Source: Combretum micranthum | Lineage: Eukaryota; Streptophyta; Magnoliopsida; Myrtales; Combretaceae | DNA: 64,000 nucleotides | Direction of reading: 5' to 3' | Assembly (NCBI GenBank): GCA_024138025.1 | Contig: JAMXBD010000696.1 | Span: 434,001-498,000 of the forward strand | Made by a program: the position numbers and the translations under genes | Notes under the pieces: model-generated | Told to the model about the DNA's origin: nothing | The model's database searches: none | What the model saw: only the letters and a program-made list of their open reading frames with translations | Part shown: positions 34,161 through 46,195 of the stretch, in pieces | Layout: each line of letters begins with the position of its first letter | How positions within the stretch are numbered: position 1 is the first letter of the stretch

Positions 34161-37100
34161 ATATGTTGACATTTCTCCTTTTCAGAATACTTTCTAAAAT
34201 ATACTATTATTAGAGCTTGTGTGTATTCTTTAAAGAAAATAAATAAAAAGAGTATAAAACTTAATATATATATATATAGCTCTCAAATGAGTTCTGCTGC
34301 GTTGCTTGTCGACATTGCTTGATCAGATAGGTTATATGTGTGGTATGTGTGTTTGTAAACTTTTTCATAATATCTTTCTAACAGTTATACTGTCAAAAAG
34401 GATACCATTATATAGTTTCTTCAATAATTTCTAATATTTGTTATTTTCATTTTACTAATTTGTCCATAATTTATAGTAAAGAAAAAAAAATGGTAGAAGA
34501 ATAAAGTTATAAAATACTAATAAAGCTTAAGCGGCCCATCTGATTCACACACACCCCCCCAAAATTTTCCTTATTTTATGCAAATCATCGCAGCAATACT
34601 TGATCTTTATTTTGCTATTTTCATAATTTATACAACTGATGTACATTTTCACATTAAAAACTTATATATATATAATATATATATGTGTGTGTGTGTGTAT
34701 TCTCTTTCTAGACATGTAGTACGTGTGTATCAGTTGCAGGTATGTTATTACTATTTTGGATGCTATCAAACATGTTTTGGGTGGGTTTCAAAAAACCTAA
34801 ACGTATCTCAATACTGTGTAGGATTTTTTGAAACTTGTTTCAAACCCTATAGGATGTTTTACCCTATGAGTAAAACCTACTAAATAAGAGTAATGTGAAA
34901 CTTAAAACTTGACTTGAGCTGATCCATTAATCATTTATGCTAAGCACTCATATTGTTTTATAAGTTACTTTTATCTAACTTCTAAGTCTCATATATCCAA
35001 AATTATGATAAAGATTTAAAAATGAGATGAGACTATGTTGTATCCTCTAGGTGGCTATGTTATATTTAGTTTAGTTTTACTTTTACCCTTTTACATTTGT
35101 GTCACAACACCACCACCAACACCACACCACTACCACCACTGTCATCTTCATGATCATTATCATCATCTTCATCTTCATCACCATCACCATCACCATCACC
35201 ATCACCATCGGGATCAAGTTTCAAATGGGTTCTTATTTAAGTTTGAAAACTGACTTAAATCCCTTTTGGGATTTATAAAAAAAAACCTTAAATTGTTGTA
35301 CACCTATAAAATAAAAAATGGGTCAAGTGGGTTAAATATTTTATAAAGACCCACTTGCTTACATCAGTAATTTTTGGTAATAACATAAGTGCTTACAAAG
35401 TTTATGGTTAAGCTTTATCTCAAAACAACTGTTTAGGACATTTTAAAGGGACATATTGTTTTTGAGATGCTAAATTTCATTGAACCTTAAAATATAGTTT
35501 TTACAATTCAATTCAGGTCATGGTTTGGCTTCTTAAACTACTTTGATTTGAATTGAAAACCATTACCAAAAATGAAAAAGAAAATTTTCCACCTCTATTG
35601 ATTTTGCTCTCTAAACCTTAATTTATGTATATTCATTTATTTAATCTATTTTCATGAATTTAAACTATTTTATAAATTTTGATATTCATACCTCTCAAAA
35701 TGCATCCTTCTGTCTAAATGGACTAACATTTTCATAGTAGAGGATGATAAGTAAATTAAATTAAATTAAAGATAAAGATGGCATATCTCAAATAAAACCT
35801 ATAAAAGATGGGGAAATGAAAAGAATAAAAAAGAAAGCATAAGGTTCTTAAACCACTTTACAATTTACAAATTAATTCAAACTCCTTTTTTTTTTTTTAA
35901 TTTAAGCCATGTTTGTCTGATTTAGAAGACTAATAGTAATGTTATTAAATTATAAGATAATTGGATCAAACTATTATGAAACAATCATGTTATCACATTA
36001 GACTATTGAAAACTATTAGATTAGGTCAAAATCTACAAGAATGCCGACTTAATAACAAAGCTAAATAGATTTTTCATTTTTTTGATGAATAAAGATATAT
36101 TAAACTAAAATTTTTTTACTTCTCAATCACCATATTTTCAATAATTACAATAAAATATAAAAGAGCAGCTATTCAAATATTAAATTTAAGAATGAAGTTA
36201 TTGTGGAGGGCCAAATTTGTATTGAGATAAGCACATTATTCTGTTAGGCTTAATTTTTTCGGGTTAAATGATGGTACTCAAGGTTTCGGTTCATAATTAG
36301 AATAAAGATTTGGCTTGGTGGCTCAAAACAGTAATTGATGGATTGATCACTTAGCTTTCAACCTTCCTTGCAAGCTCATACATTAAAGGTTACTAGTATT
36401 AGTGACCTTGAGATGTCCAAGATTTATCTCATTCACTAATCATCAATATGATGTAACAGATGTCGTAGCATCAAGAGTCTTTAAATACTCAATTATGGCT
36501 CATCATTTGTAATTTCAAAGACTTCAAAGATCAAATGCAACTCTTGGAAATCAGACAAAGTCTAAATAGAGATGGATGAAAAGTCATGTGCGAGGAGGAG
36601 CTAAACTTACCTTAACTGAGTTAATATTAGAAAAATATTATCTTGTTATTACAATAATATTTAATGTTGTAATTGTAAAAGAAATTTTGTCAGTGATCGC
36701 ACTGGCAACATTTTATAAAACTTAGTATATAGGACAAATAAGAAATTCTTTTTTCTTTCAATTTATACTAAATAAACAATACATAAAACTTGTGTAAAAT
36801 TTATTCCAACATAAAAAAAAAAAAATTGAAAAAGGAATTGCAAGTAGAGTGAGAAGAGTGAATTGACGTGCACACACACACATATATTTTATGATTTCCT
36901 TTTATAATAAATTTGTGAAATTATTTGGTCAGCAATGCTACAAAGATATATAATTTTAAATATAAGTTTTTAAGGTAATCAATTCAATATTCATTTTTAT
37001 AACATCAACCATAAAAAAAGAAAAAGATGTTATTAAATCAAGTCATATAATTAATATTATATACTAATATTTTATACAATAAAACTAGGCATTTAATTCG

Positions 37101-37398
37101 TAACACAAATAATGTAATTATTATTTATAATGTAGTTCTAATAAAAAAACTAGCAATTCAAGACATTTTTATTGTTGAATTTGAATGCAATTAAGTAGTG
37201 GATGAATGAATAAGTTAAAGGAAAAGCAGAAAGAGAATGTCATATCAGTAATAAAATAATGCATCTTAAAAAGTAAAATGATACTTAAAATGATTTGAAC
37301 TTAATACTTAATCCTTAAAAAATAAACACCTAACCCTTTCCTAATATTACACCCTAATCTATTCTTTAAAATACGCATATGGTATGTGTATATATATA
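34161..37398. other. Gene-free AT-rich DNA with microsatellites
   Basis: A TA/TG run lies at 34664-34700. A CAC/CAT trinucleotide array lies at 35107-35210 and includes about five CACCAT-type hexamers. Poly-T and poly-A tracts occur at 35886-35899 and 36812-36825, and a CACACACACA run at 36871-36880. Open frames at 34578 and 35035 are products of these simple repeats. Nothing else is recognised. Confidence 0.5.
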
Positions 37399-37700
37399 GG
37401 GTAAATTATACCGGAAGATCATAATATTTAAAAATAAGTTCATTTAAGATCACAACATTTCGAATGGTTCATTTGAATTCACAACATTTAAAGAAGTTGG
37501 TCAATTGATGTCACTATTGACACGTGTCATAACGTGGCACATCTTCTAGGTTTTAATTAAATTTATCTCATGTTGACACGTGTCAAGACCTCAATTAACC
37601 CACTTTGCTAAATGTTGTGACTTTAAATGAACCACTAAAAACATTGTGACATCAAATAAAATTATACTCAAACGTTATGACCTTCTAGTGTAATTTGCCC
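37399..37700. mobile_element. Foldback MITE with paired G-box palindromes
   Basis: A 302-bp element begins GGGTAAATTATACCGGAAGA. The reverse complement of its right end begins GGGCAAATTACACTAGAAGG, and similarity continues for more than 100 bases (TTCATTT, CACAACATTT and GTCAATTGA-like words in both arms), so nearly the whole element can fold on itself. The perfect 12-bp palindrome TGACACGTGTCA occurs in each arm (37518-37529 and 37574-37585), placed symmetrically about the centre. The flanks are TATA-rich, so the TSD cannot be read. It has no coding capacity. Confidence 0.75.
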
Positions 37701-38619
37701 TATACATATATTCGTTTCAAATCTCGACCCCCTTTAGGCCATTTTTTACTCAAATGAAGAATGAGTCAATACTCGATGAAGAAAAGTGGGGTTAATACTC
37801 AATAGCTCCTCTCACCTCCTATAAGCATGCTTAATCAAGTGATATTTTGAGCTTCTCTTCCTAGCCATTTTCATCGAAATCCTCTCTTTAAGTGTCATTA
37901 CATGTCACTCACATGAGATCATGTGTAATAAGAGTTTCACATATATCAACATAAGCAGACGATGTACCCGCGATGCGTGTGCAAATAAAACAACCCAATA
38001 TATATAAATTAAATAGATATATTGTTTTGACAGATTGGAAGTGAACAACCTTAATTAGTCCTAGAAACTAGGAAATTAATTACAAATCATTATTACAATT
38101 GTATTTTCCATATGTAACTTCTCCATGTTGGGTAACTGCCAAGCAGTTATAATATTAAAAATATTTATAGTAAAAATATTTACACTAAAGGCACTTGCTA
38201 GATTGATATATAAAGATACTTGCTAAGGCTAAAAAAGGAAAAGACTATGTCTATTCAACCCCTATTTAATTATATTCTAACTCTATTTAATTTCATGATT
38301 TCAGATATACCAAAAATATTTTACACTCATATGCTAAAAAAGGAAAATACTATGTCTATATAACCCATATTTAATTTTATTCAAACCATATTTAATTACA
38401 TTATTTTAAGGATACCAAAAATATTTTATGCCCATATGCTAAAAACATTATATTAAAATCATTTACACTATAAATATTTACACTAAAGACACCAAAGCAA
38501 GTACTTTTGCTTTAATAGTATAGATAATAATATTAACCAAATCCCTATATTTATAATAAGATAAAAATTAGATGACTTTTGAAGTATTAGATTTTAAATA
38601 AATACATATCAAATATTTA
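37701..38619. other. AT-rich spacer, internal direct repeat
   Basis: Two related segments, near 38225-38340 and 38335-38440, share AAAAAAGGAAAA, ACTATGTCTAT, CCATATTTAATT-like and ACCAAAAATATTTTA words, an imperfect duplication of about 110 bases. The word AAATATTTACACTAAAG occurs on both sides (38174-38190 and 38475-38491). No gene is seen. Confidence 0.5.
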
Positions 38620-38985
38620 GGGTAAATATCAAATTTGGTAAACACATAGTTGTCAGAATCACGAGTCAAATATATGATTCTACGAGTTTATGATTTTATA
38701 TGTTTCTTCTTAATTAAAGTGAATAAAAAATTGTTTAGGTGTATACTTTATATAAAGTTATGAATTTAAGTATACGATTCTGTACATTTACAATTTTATC
38801 AGTTTTGCACGATTTTATACGATTCTACTGATATATACATTCAAGTGAATAATAAAATCGCGATTTTGACAACATGCACGAACTTTACCTAAAAATTTAA
38901 TTTAGTATATGAACTTTGAAATTGTTAATTTAATATCCAATTAAACTTTTTCTGACTATTTTTATTACCTTCTTAACACTGTTTT
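38620..38985. mobile_element. GGGTAAATATC-type MITE interrupted by a second MITE
   Basis: GGGTAAATATCAAATTTGGT at 38620 resembles the Mutator-type tip at 6014. The expected continuation (GAACTTTACC.. and GTATATGAACTTTG) appears only after 38880, beyond an inserted 225-bp element at 38649-38873. The right end of the outer element is unclear. Confidence 0.4.
38649..38873. mobile_element. GTTGTCA-type MITE, copy 1 of 3
   Basis: The ends are inverted repeats: GTTGTCAGAATCACGAG at left, and the reverse complement of the right end GTTGTCAAAATCGCGAT. The element is 225 bp and has internal ATTGTTTAGGTGTATACTTT and GATTTTATACGATTC words. Copies at 49998-50208 and 50999-51212 keep the same order of words. 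The flanking duplication is not evident. Confidence 0.65.
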
Positions 38986-41676
38986 GCTCAGTTTAGGGAT
39001 ATAAAAAGAAAAAAAAACAGTTTATCATTGAATTTTTTCAACTTCTTCAAACGCTGACTAGCATTAATAGGTTGGCTCTTCCATAGTCGAAAACAAAGCA
39101 TCTAGTGTTGGTAAACTTTGGGATATGTGGCTTTTTCTCATTAGTACATAATATTATTGAATGGATTTAATCAATCAATGAGAAAAAAAAGAAAAGCCAT
39201 GTGTCCACAGTCTATTATTAAAACAAATTGATAAAATACAGGTCATGTATTTATCGAAAATGAAAACTCAAATCATTTATTAATAAAACTCAAGTTATTC
39301 AATTATCAAAATATCAAAGCATTTTTAAAAATACTAAAACACGGTTAGATACTTTAATAATTAACCTAATTATTTGTAATGCTCTCCTTTCATATTTTAC
39401 GCGTATCGTTGTACCTATTCAATCCCTTCTTTCCACGGCAGGTCCCTGCACACCTCCAACGGAGTAATCAGTTGTTAAAACCAATTCTGGAAAGAAAAAA
39501 GCCCCCCCAAAATAAGGTAAGAGGTGACCACTTGATGAAATATGGAGGCTTTATGGAGCATGCATCTTCATTACATGTCAACATCAATCCTCTTGCAACA
39601 TTTTGATAAGGTGGATTTAGACAAAAAAAAAGGTGAAGCACGGACATGATTACCTTCACGAGCACGACTTTCCCCTTATGGGAAAAGTTTCACACGCCAC
39701 GTCACGGATATATACTAGTAGAAATTAGATATAAATCATACTCTAATATTATAATGCATGTGAATATAGAAATTAAAAAAAATTCAAAATTTACATTATT
39801 TATATTATTAGCTGCTCAAATATACAGTTTGGGTATGTTGATCCAGTATTATTCTGGTATTATTTTCAAATCGAACTGATACTGAATCAATATTGATATG
39901 ATACCGATGAAAAACTGATAATTTTACTCATAGACTGATCAAATCGAACTGATATAGATATGATACTCCAATACTAATAAAAAACAGACAATCCACCAGA
40001 TGACATCACGTGTTTTTTTTTTTTTTTCCTTTTCTTCTTTTCTTTTGCCATCGATTGTATTCGAGAGAGATGTGAAAAAAGAACTATTTTACACCTTATG
40101 GAAAATGAATAGATAGGTTTTGAGTAGTATATTTCCATATTGGGTCCGATTTATGATGTTTCCTTGAAATGATAATATTCTTCACTTTGGCTCCTACGGA
40201 GAGTACATACTTTTAAAAAATTATACAAGATATTCTTTTAAAAGATAAAATTAGAAATAAAAAAAAAGTAAAATAAAAATAAATTTAAAAAAATAAAAAT
40301 ATTCTTAAATTAAAATAAAATCTAGCTTAAAACAATAGTCTCTAGCCCATTTATTTATTGGTAGAATTATTTAAGATGTGAATTTATTCATCCGTAACCT
40401 TTTCCTAAAATAAGACTTTCACTAGTATAGTGTCGGTAAGTTCTTTCTTGTAGTTTTGATGGTTTTCGATTATGAACATGACCAAAGGAAGGTTTTGTGG
40501 TTAATTTCAAAATATTAACTATTTTTCAAAGTAGGAACAGCAAATTCTTGTGGAACAAAAGTGGGATTGAGTGAGTTTGCTGGTTTTTGACTAATTAAAG
40601 TTTGTTGGCTCGATGACTGGAGTCTAGAGCTTCAGTTTGGATGTATAAAATTGATGTGTCTGATTTTGAGCTTTTCATGTGCATGATTTGTGTGCTTGAA
40701 GGTAATACATATATATATCTATGTATGTATGTATGTATGCATATTTATAAATGGGTATGTAACCGTTCTATTACGACGTTGGGATTGCACTGAAGGCGTA
40801 TGCAAAGCCTCCAGCTTGGTATAAACTAAAAGTGCATGTTTAAGATGAGCTTCTATGGTTCCCTCGATAGGACCGTCCCGTCATCTAACCGTTAAAATAA
40901 ATATAATAATTGAAACATAAACTATTTTAGTGATTCGATCAAAATTGGGTATAATGTGAGTTATTAGATAATGATACGACCAATAGACAAAAAATAGAAT
41001 TTTCCTTCAAAGAAGATGTATGTATGCCATGCAAATGTACATGCTTATTAATGCCTTCTTTTTAGAATAAGTTTCTAAGCTATGTCTTATTATTTTTGGA
41101 ATATACATGCTTGTTTAATATTATATGTCTATTATAATCTTCACTTGAGATGAAAAATAAAAAATAAATAATATTAGAATAAAAATAATATGTCTATAAT
41201 GCTCATTGTTTTTATTATAGAAATATAGCGATTTTACAGATGATATTTTCAAGTTAAGAGTATTTATGATAAAAATTGAAAATAAACTATTAAATAGTTG
41301 TTTATGTGTGTAGAGAATATAGATTGCTTATTATTATTTTACGTAATAACAATTCATTATAGATTGTTATTCTCTTCAACTAAACAATCTAACAGCAATT
41401 TTTTATAGAAATTGAGGAAATTAATAATTATTCACCTCAAGTTAAAGAGACGTTAACATTAGTACGAAAAATTCTTTAGAATTTCGAGTAGGGGATATGT
41501 ATTTTCAAAGGTACCAGGATGGATGAAAGAGCTAGGAGATTCGATATTATAGGGAAACCAAGTTGACGTTATATTAAGTCCTATAAGAATTTTCAAAATG
41601 GTAAGTCCGGCGGTGAAATGGCAAAATGAAATACGTACATAGATACATATATGATATCAACTGTCCAGAATACTTA
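38986..41676. other. AT-rich spacer with one repeat shared with 43.7 kb
   Basis: The block 39856-39985 contains TATTGATATGATACCGATGA, then AATTTTACTCATA and TGATCAAA, and recurs at 43714-43870. Two opposite open frames at 39379-39665 show no domain. A TATG/TGTA microsatellite lies at 40713-40738. Nothing else is recognised. Confidence 0.45.
39856..39985 (+). repeat. ATACCGATGAAAAAC repeat, copy 1
   Basis: It shares with 43714-43870 the order GGTATT, ACTGA, TATTGATATGATACCGATGA, AATTTTACTCATA, TGATCAAA and ACTGATA. It is non-coding. A run of GATACCGATA-like words suggests it is part of a dispersed repeat, possibly a MITE with ends not identified. Confidence 0.55.
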
Positions 41677-41684
41677 GTCAAGTG

Positions 41685-42125
41685 TAGAGATGCAACTAGG
41701 GCGGATCGCTATAAAATACTTGTCCGCCCACCCCGCTAAAAACCCTATAGGGTTTAGGGTCGGGTTTTGGGTTGTACTCATAACCCGTTGAAAAAACCCG
41801 ACCCGATTAAATTAAAAAAAATTAAAAATTTTAGTTTAAGGAATTTATTTATTCATTAGTTGAATGATGCTTTTCATATAATCATTTTGTTATTCATGTA
41901 TTGAGTCACATGATAGGATATAAATTATATTTACAATTAATAATCACTGACCAATTATCCAAAGAAAATCGATTTCCATGTGCAACATTTCCCACTTTTT
42001 CAAAATTCATTTCTTTCCCATGCAACACAACAAAGTATAAAAATTAATTTTCTAAAAAAAAATAGATATTATATATATAATGACAAATAAATCAAGAATA
42101 TATAGATCGTCGTGTAGTGTCATCA

Positions 42126-42164
<39 letters not shown>

Positions 42165-42533
42165 GAGTTGGATGTATTATAATATATATATATATATATA
42201 TGTAAGTCTTCTAATAATTTTAAGCAATGACATTACTTGAGTTATTGACTTTACCTTATATATTCAGTTTTCATGTTTAATAATTTTTTACCTGTCTTTA
42301 ACGTTTTCTAATTTTTTTTAAAATAAAAATTAGGATTTTTATCAACTCCATTGAAATTTTTGCCCTCCTCAACATGCCTCACTACGATAATAATTTAATG
42401 AAATAATAAAATGGTGCATTTAACTATGTAATAGATTAAATGGGTCGAGTTCGGGTCGGAACGGATTATGGGACACCCAATTTATAATCGGGTCGGGTTT
42501 GGAACATAATGACCCGACCTGTTTACATCCCTA
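41685..42533. mobile_element. Non-autonomous hAT-type element with exact 8-bp TSD
   Basis: An 849-bp element is flanked by identical GTCAAGTG (41677-41684 and 42534-42541). The terminal inverted repeats are TAGAGATGCAAC at left and, reverse-complemented from the right, TAGGGATGTAAAC. Sub-terminal regions are packed with GGGTCGGGTT, CCCGACCCG and CCCTATAGGG words, a hallmark of this plant MITE group. An ATT microsatellite (42130-42163) and a TA run (42182-42200) lie inside. No transposase is encoded. Confidence 0.85.
42130..42163 (+). repeat. ATT microsatellite
   Basis: A perfect run of about eleven TTA units inside the hAT-type element at 41685-42533. It is likely polymorphic. Confidence 0.9.
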
Positions 42534-42541
42534 GTCAAGTG

Positions 42542-45500
42542 ATGGAGAACACACACTGATAAATCTGAAGAGAGGGATTGGTGGAAAGTGGAAACTGCAA
42601 GGATTAAGAAAAAAAATAACCGCCTTCCTTAAAAAAATTGCATAGATCCATCAGATAAAAAAAATAATCTCAAGAATAGATAAATTGACCTCGTCTCTTC
42701 AAGAAACGAGGTTGAAGATGACTTGATTCAACCTTGTCTCTTGAAGAGACGAGATCGGCCACTAATGACTTCGTATCTTTAAAAAATAAGTTTAATTTGT
42801 CTATTTTTAAGATTATTTTTATTCTAGTGGTATTTTTATAATTTAAAAAAAACAATATTAATTTCCTTTTCCCAAACTGCAAAGCATAATCTTTTTTAAA
42901 TTTTTATATTATAGAATTGATATAGCAGCTCATTATTGGCTTGAGTGTAAGTAGGATGTGCCAGTGATCGCATTTGTACTGTAACAGTGAAAAAAAAAAA
43001 AAAATCTGTTCTTTTCATTGATGTTGAGTCCTTCTCCGAAGCTATTGGCATTAAGGAAGCTCTTGCTTACGCACTATCAAATATAACTGGCCAAAGTTGG
43101 ACCTTTAAAAACATAGTTATGTGGTTTTTGTAAGTATGGCAGACATTAATAAAGCATGAGATGGTGGTCCAATCCAATCATAGAAGATATTTTTTTTTTT
43201 TTGACCAAATATCATAGAAGATATAAGAAGGCTTAAAAGACCATTTTGATGTTGTTTTGTTTATGATGCTTGTGCTGGCTGGGTTGCTAGCCGGTGCAAA
43301 TTGGGGATGTGCAATCTTTTCTCTTTGTGAGAGTTTCTATGATTCCCTTTCATTTAATTATTGAAATAAATATAATAATTAGAATATTAATCATTTTAAT
43401 AATTCGATCATATCAAAATTAATGATAAAATCATAAAATTTTTATTTTGTGTTGCTTTTGATTGATCTTGCATCTTCTTTATCTTATCTTTATTACCTTT
43501 TGTTAATGCATGCTTTAGACCACCTGAGGCTATGCACATGATTTATTTTGGAATAATAAATTTCTTTGACTAAAAAATAAAAAATTAATTAGCAAAGTTT
43601 GAATTTATGTGCAATTTAATAAATTAAATTTTTTGATATAGAATTGGAAAACTAATAGAGTTCTTTATATGATACTATCCTTATTTTATTAGGGCCTGTT
43701 TGGCTCATTGTTTTGGTATTGTTTTTGTGCTAAATAGATACTGAACTTATATTGATATGATACCGATGAAAAACCGACAATTTTACTCATAAATTGATCA
43801 AAACAAACTGATACTAAACCGATACCAATATTGAACCGATACCGATATTGAACCAATACCTAATTGATACTAAACTAATACGGATTAAAATTATGACATC
43901 AAATGCTTTTTAAAGCTTTAAAAAAATACAATAGAAAACTAGTGCTGATTTAAAGCAATTTAAAGAACAAAAGTGAATCATAAAGTTGCAAACAATTGAA
44001 CTAATTGTAAGTTATTTGAACTCGGCTCATTTTAAGTTCGAATCAAGCTTAATTAGTAAAGAAGTCAAGCTCAAACTTAAAATTAAACTCATTTATATAG
44101 ATGAATCAAGTTCGAGTTTTGATTTAGGTTTGGAAGCTAGTTTGTCAATATATTCATTTAAGCTTGTTAATAAACTCATGAATAAGCTCTTAAGTAGATC
44201 TGTGGATTTTTTACTTATGATGTATTACATATAAATATATAATTAAAAAATAAAAAACTAATTTTTATTTAATACATGTATATTTAATGACTCATATATA
44301 TTATTTTTAGGTTTAAAAATTTGAAAAACAAATTATCTAAATAATTCAAATTTAAAAATTTTAAACTTGACTTCACTCGAATTTGGCTCAAATTTAAGTT
44401 AGAAATAAAATTCAATTAGTTTAAGAAGTCAACATCAAACCTAAATTTTAGGCTGGGTAAGAAACGATTAACTTAGATGGCAACTTGGCAAATTTGAAAC
44501 CGGCCAAAGTTGAGATTGGAAAGCTGGGCTCCGCTATTTTTGTGAATCTGTACCGTCTCTGGCACTTATTTCATCCTTGGAAATGGGAAATCCCAGACGG
44601 TACGCGCCAATTTCATTTTCTAGGAAATAATTCTCCCAGACCAGGTACGATATGATTAATAATAAAGCAGGATGTTTTTTATTTTATTTTGTTTTATTTT
44701 ACTATCAACTCTGTATTGTTTTAATACCTTTCAATTTGTGTATCTGTTAAAATAAACTGTAAAAAGATAAATATTTTCCAGCGAAAAAGAAAAGACAAAT
44801 ATAAATACATATAATCCTATTTTATAAATTAAATATTCAATAAATCTCATATAAATCGTTCTCTCCTCTCCACACATAAAAAAGAACTGGCAAGAAATTC
44901 TTTAAAACTATTTTAATGACCGTATAATAAAAATGACATCTAACCATCTTAACCACTTTTTAATATTTTAGCAAGTTTTTAAAATAATGGTTAATTAATT
45001 TTTCCTTAATTTCTTATTTAAATAATTATTTCTCTTTTATTTCCTTCTACTAAATCTTTCCTTTTATATACTTTTATTTTATTTCTTTCCATTATTCCAC
45101 ATAACGTATAAAAATAGCAACCCATTCACTATGTCATAATTACAATTTTATTCTTTTTAAATAGTCATTACAACATTTAGTTGATATTAATAGCGATTCC
45201 AAATTAGAATTTTTTTTCAAAAATATCCTATTTAAATGAAAAATTAATAAAAATATTTATCACAATCGCATTTAACTTCTCAGTAATAAAAATTCTATTA
45301 TAGTCTTATTCATTAAGCCAAGTAGTAAGTTTATCGAGACAATAATTCTATAAGCCTAATTATGGTATTGTAGTGTCAAATTCAGATGCTTCAAGAAAGC
45401 TATGATTTACAAATTAGATAAAAGAGAAGCTATTATAATCAGATCCTTACATTATCAAATATTGCAATTCTAAAAACATATATAAAAACTAGTGCTAATA

Positions 45501-45960
45501 AAGTAATAATTACTATTATAACGCAATTAAAAACATAATTATTGGCATAATACAATAATATAAGACATAATACACATGGTTATAGAAACCATGATTATGG
45601 TACAAACAATATTACTTATAACTTGATTAATTATAATTTATTATTTTCAAATAGATTTGACCCTTGAAATGAATACATGATAAAAATAGAAACTCTAAAC
45701 AATTCTACCTCCCATTAATAAATACTTATTTATTTTGCTAAAATACTAATTCCATTAAATTATTATTCAAACCTATTAATAACAGTTTAATATTTTTTTT
45801 CAAAACATTATCACCTAAGTAAATACTAATAAATACAAATTTTCATCAGGACATAGCTTTACTTCTTTCCACTAATCCAAATATAGTATAAAATACCATA
45901 ATAGCACCAATAATTTTCCAGAATCCAGATAAAAAGGTAAATATGGATAGGATATCCAAA
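42542..45960. other. AT-rich spacer before PDK, repeat debris only
   Basis: It contains the second copy of the ATACCGATGAAAAAC repeat (43714-43870) and an AAGCTC/AACTCG-rich block near 43990-44465 (copy D of that repeat type). Short inverted GAGACGAG words occur at 42690-42755 (CTCGTCTCTTCAAGAAACGA and its near mirror). The last ~1 kb (44900-45900) is AT-rich and would include the distal PDK promoter. Confidence 0.45.
43714..43870 (+). repeat. ATACCGATGAAAAAC repeat, copy 2
   Basis: Same orientation and word order as 39856-39985. Here it is preceded by GGGCCTGTTTGGCTC (43692-43706), a sequence often found at MITE tips, but a matching right end was not found. Confidence 0.55.
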
Positions 45961-46195
45961 GACAACCCAGGCAGAGTGATCATCCGTCGAGCTGGCTCTT
46001 CCCTCCTCTTCCACTTAAAGATGCAATAATAACCCTAGTCTATCCTCCTCCTCTCTCTCTCCCTCTCTTGCTTCGTCATACACAAATACAGACAAAAAAT
46101 TTGCATTTTTTTTGGGCAATTTGAATTCATCTGTTCGAGGTCGTCTTCCTTGTTTCTTCGTTCTATATGGTACCTTTCTTTCATGTCCTAATGCC
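45890..46195 (+). promoter_or_regulatory. Likely PDK proximal promoter and 5' leader
   Basis: A TATAAAAT-like box occurs at 45891-45898 and again near 45932. A CT-rich tract (CCTCCTCCTCTCTCTCTCCC, 46044-46063) lies between it and the ATG, as is common in plant 5' leaders. The exact transcription start cannot be read. Confidence 0.45.

Noticed and set aside
33828..34168. Repeat spacing considered as a CRISPR-like array
   Set aside because: There are only two diverged copies of 168 bp with no spacers, in plant nuclear DNA. A tandem duplication explains it.
34578..34883. 101-codon open frame
   Set aside because: It crosses a TA/TG microsatellite and is a low-complexity product with no domain or splice context.
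35035..35253. 72-codon frame with a long histidine run, suggesting a metal-binding peptide
   Set aside because: The histidines come from a CAC/CAT microsatellite (35107-35210), and nothing else supports a gene.
42690..42760. GAGACGAG inverted words considered as a small-RNA hairpin
   Set aside because: The arms are short and interrupted, and no miRNA-like stem is convincing by eye.
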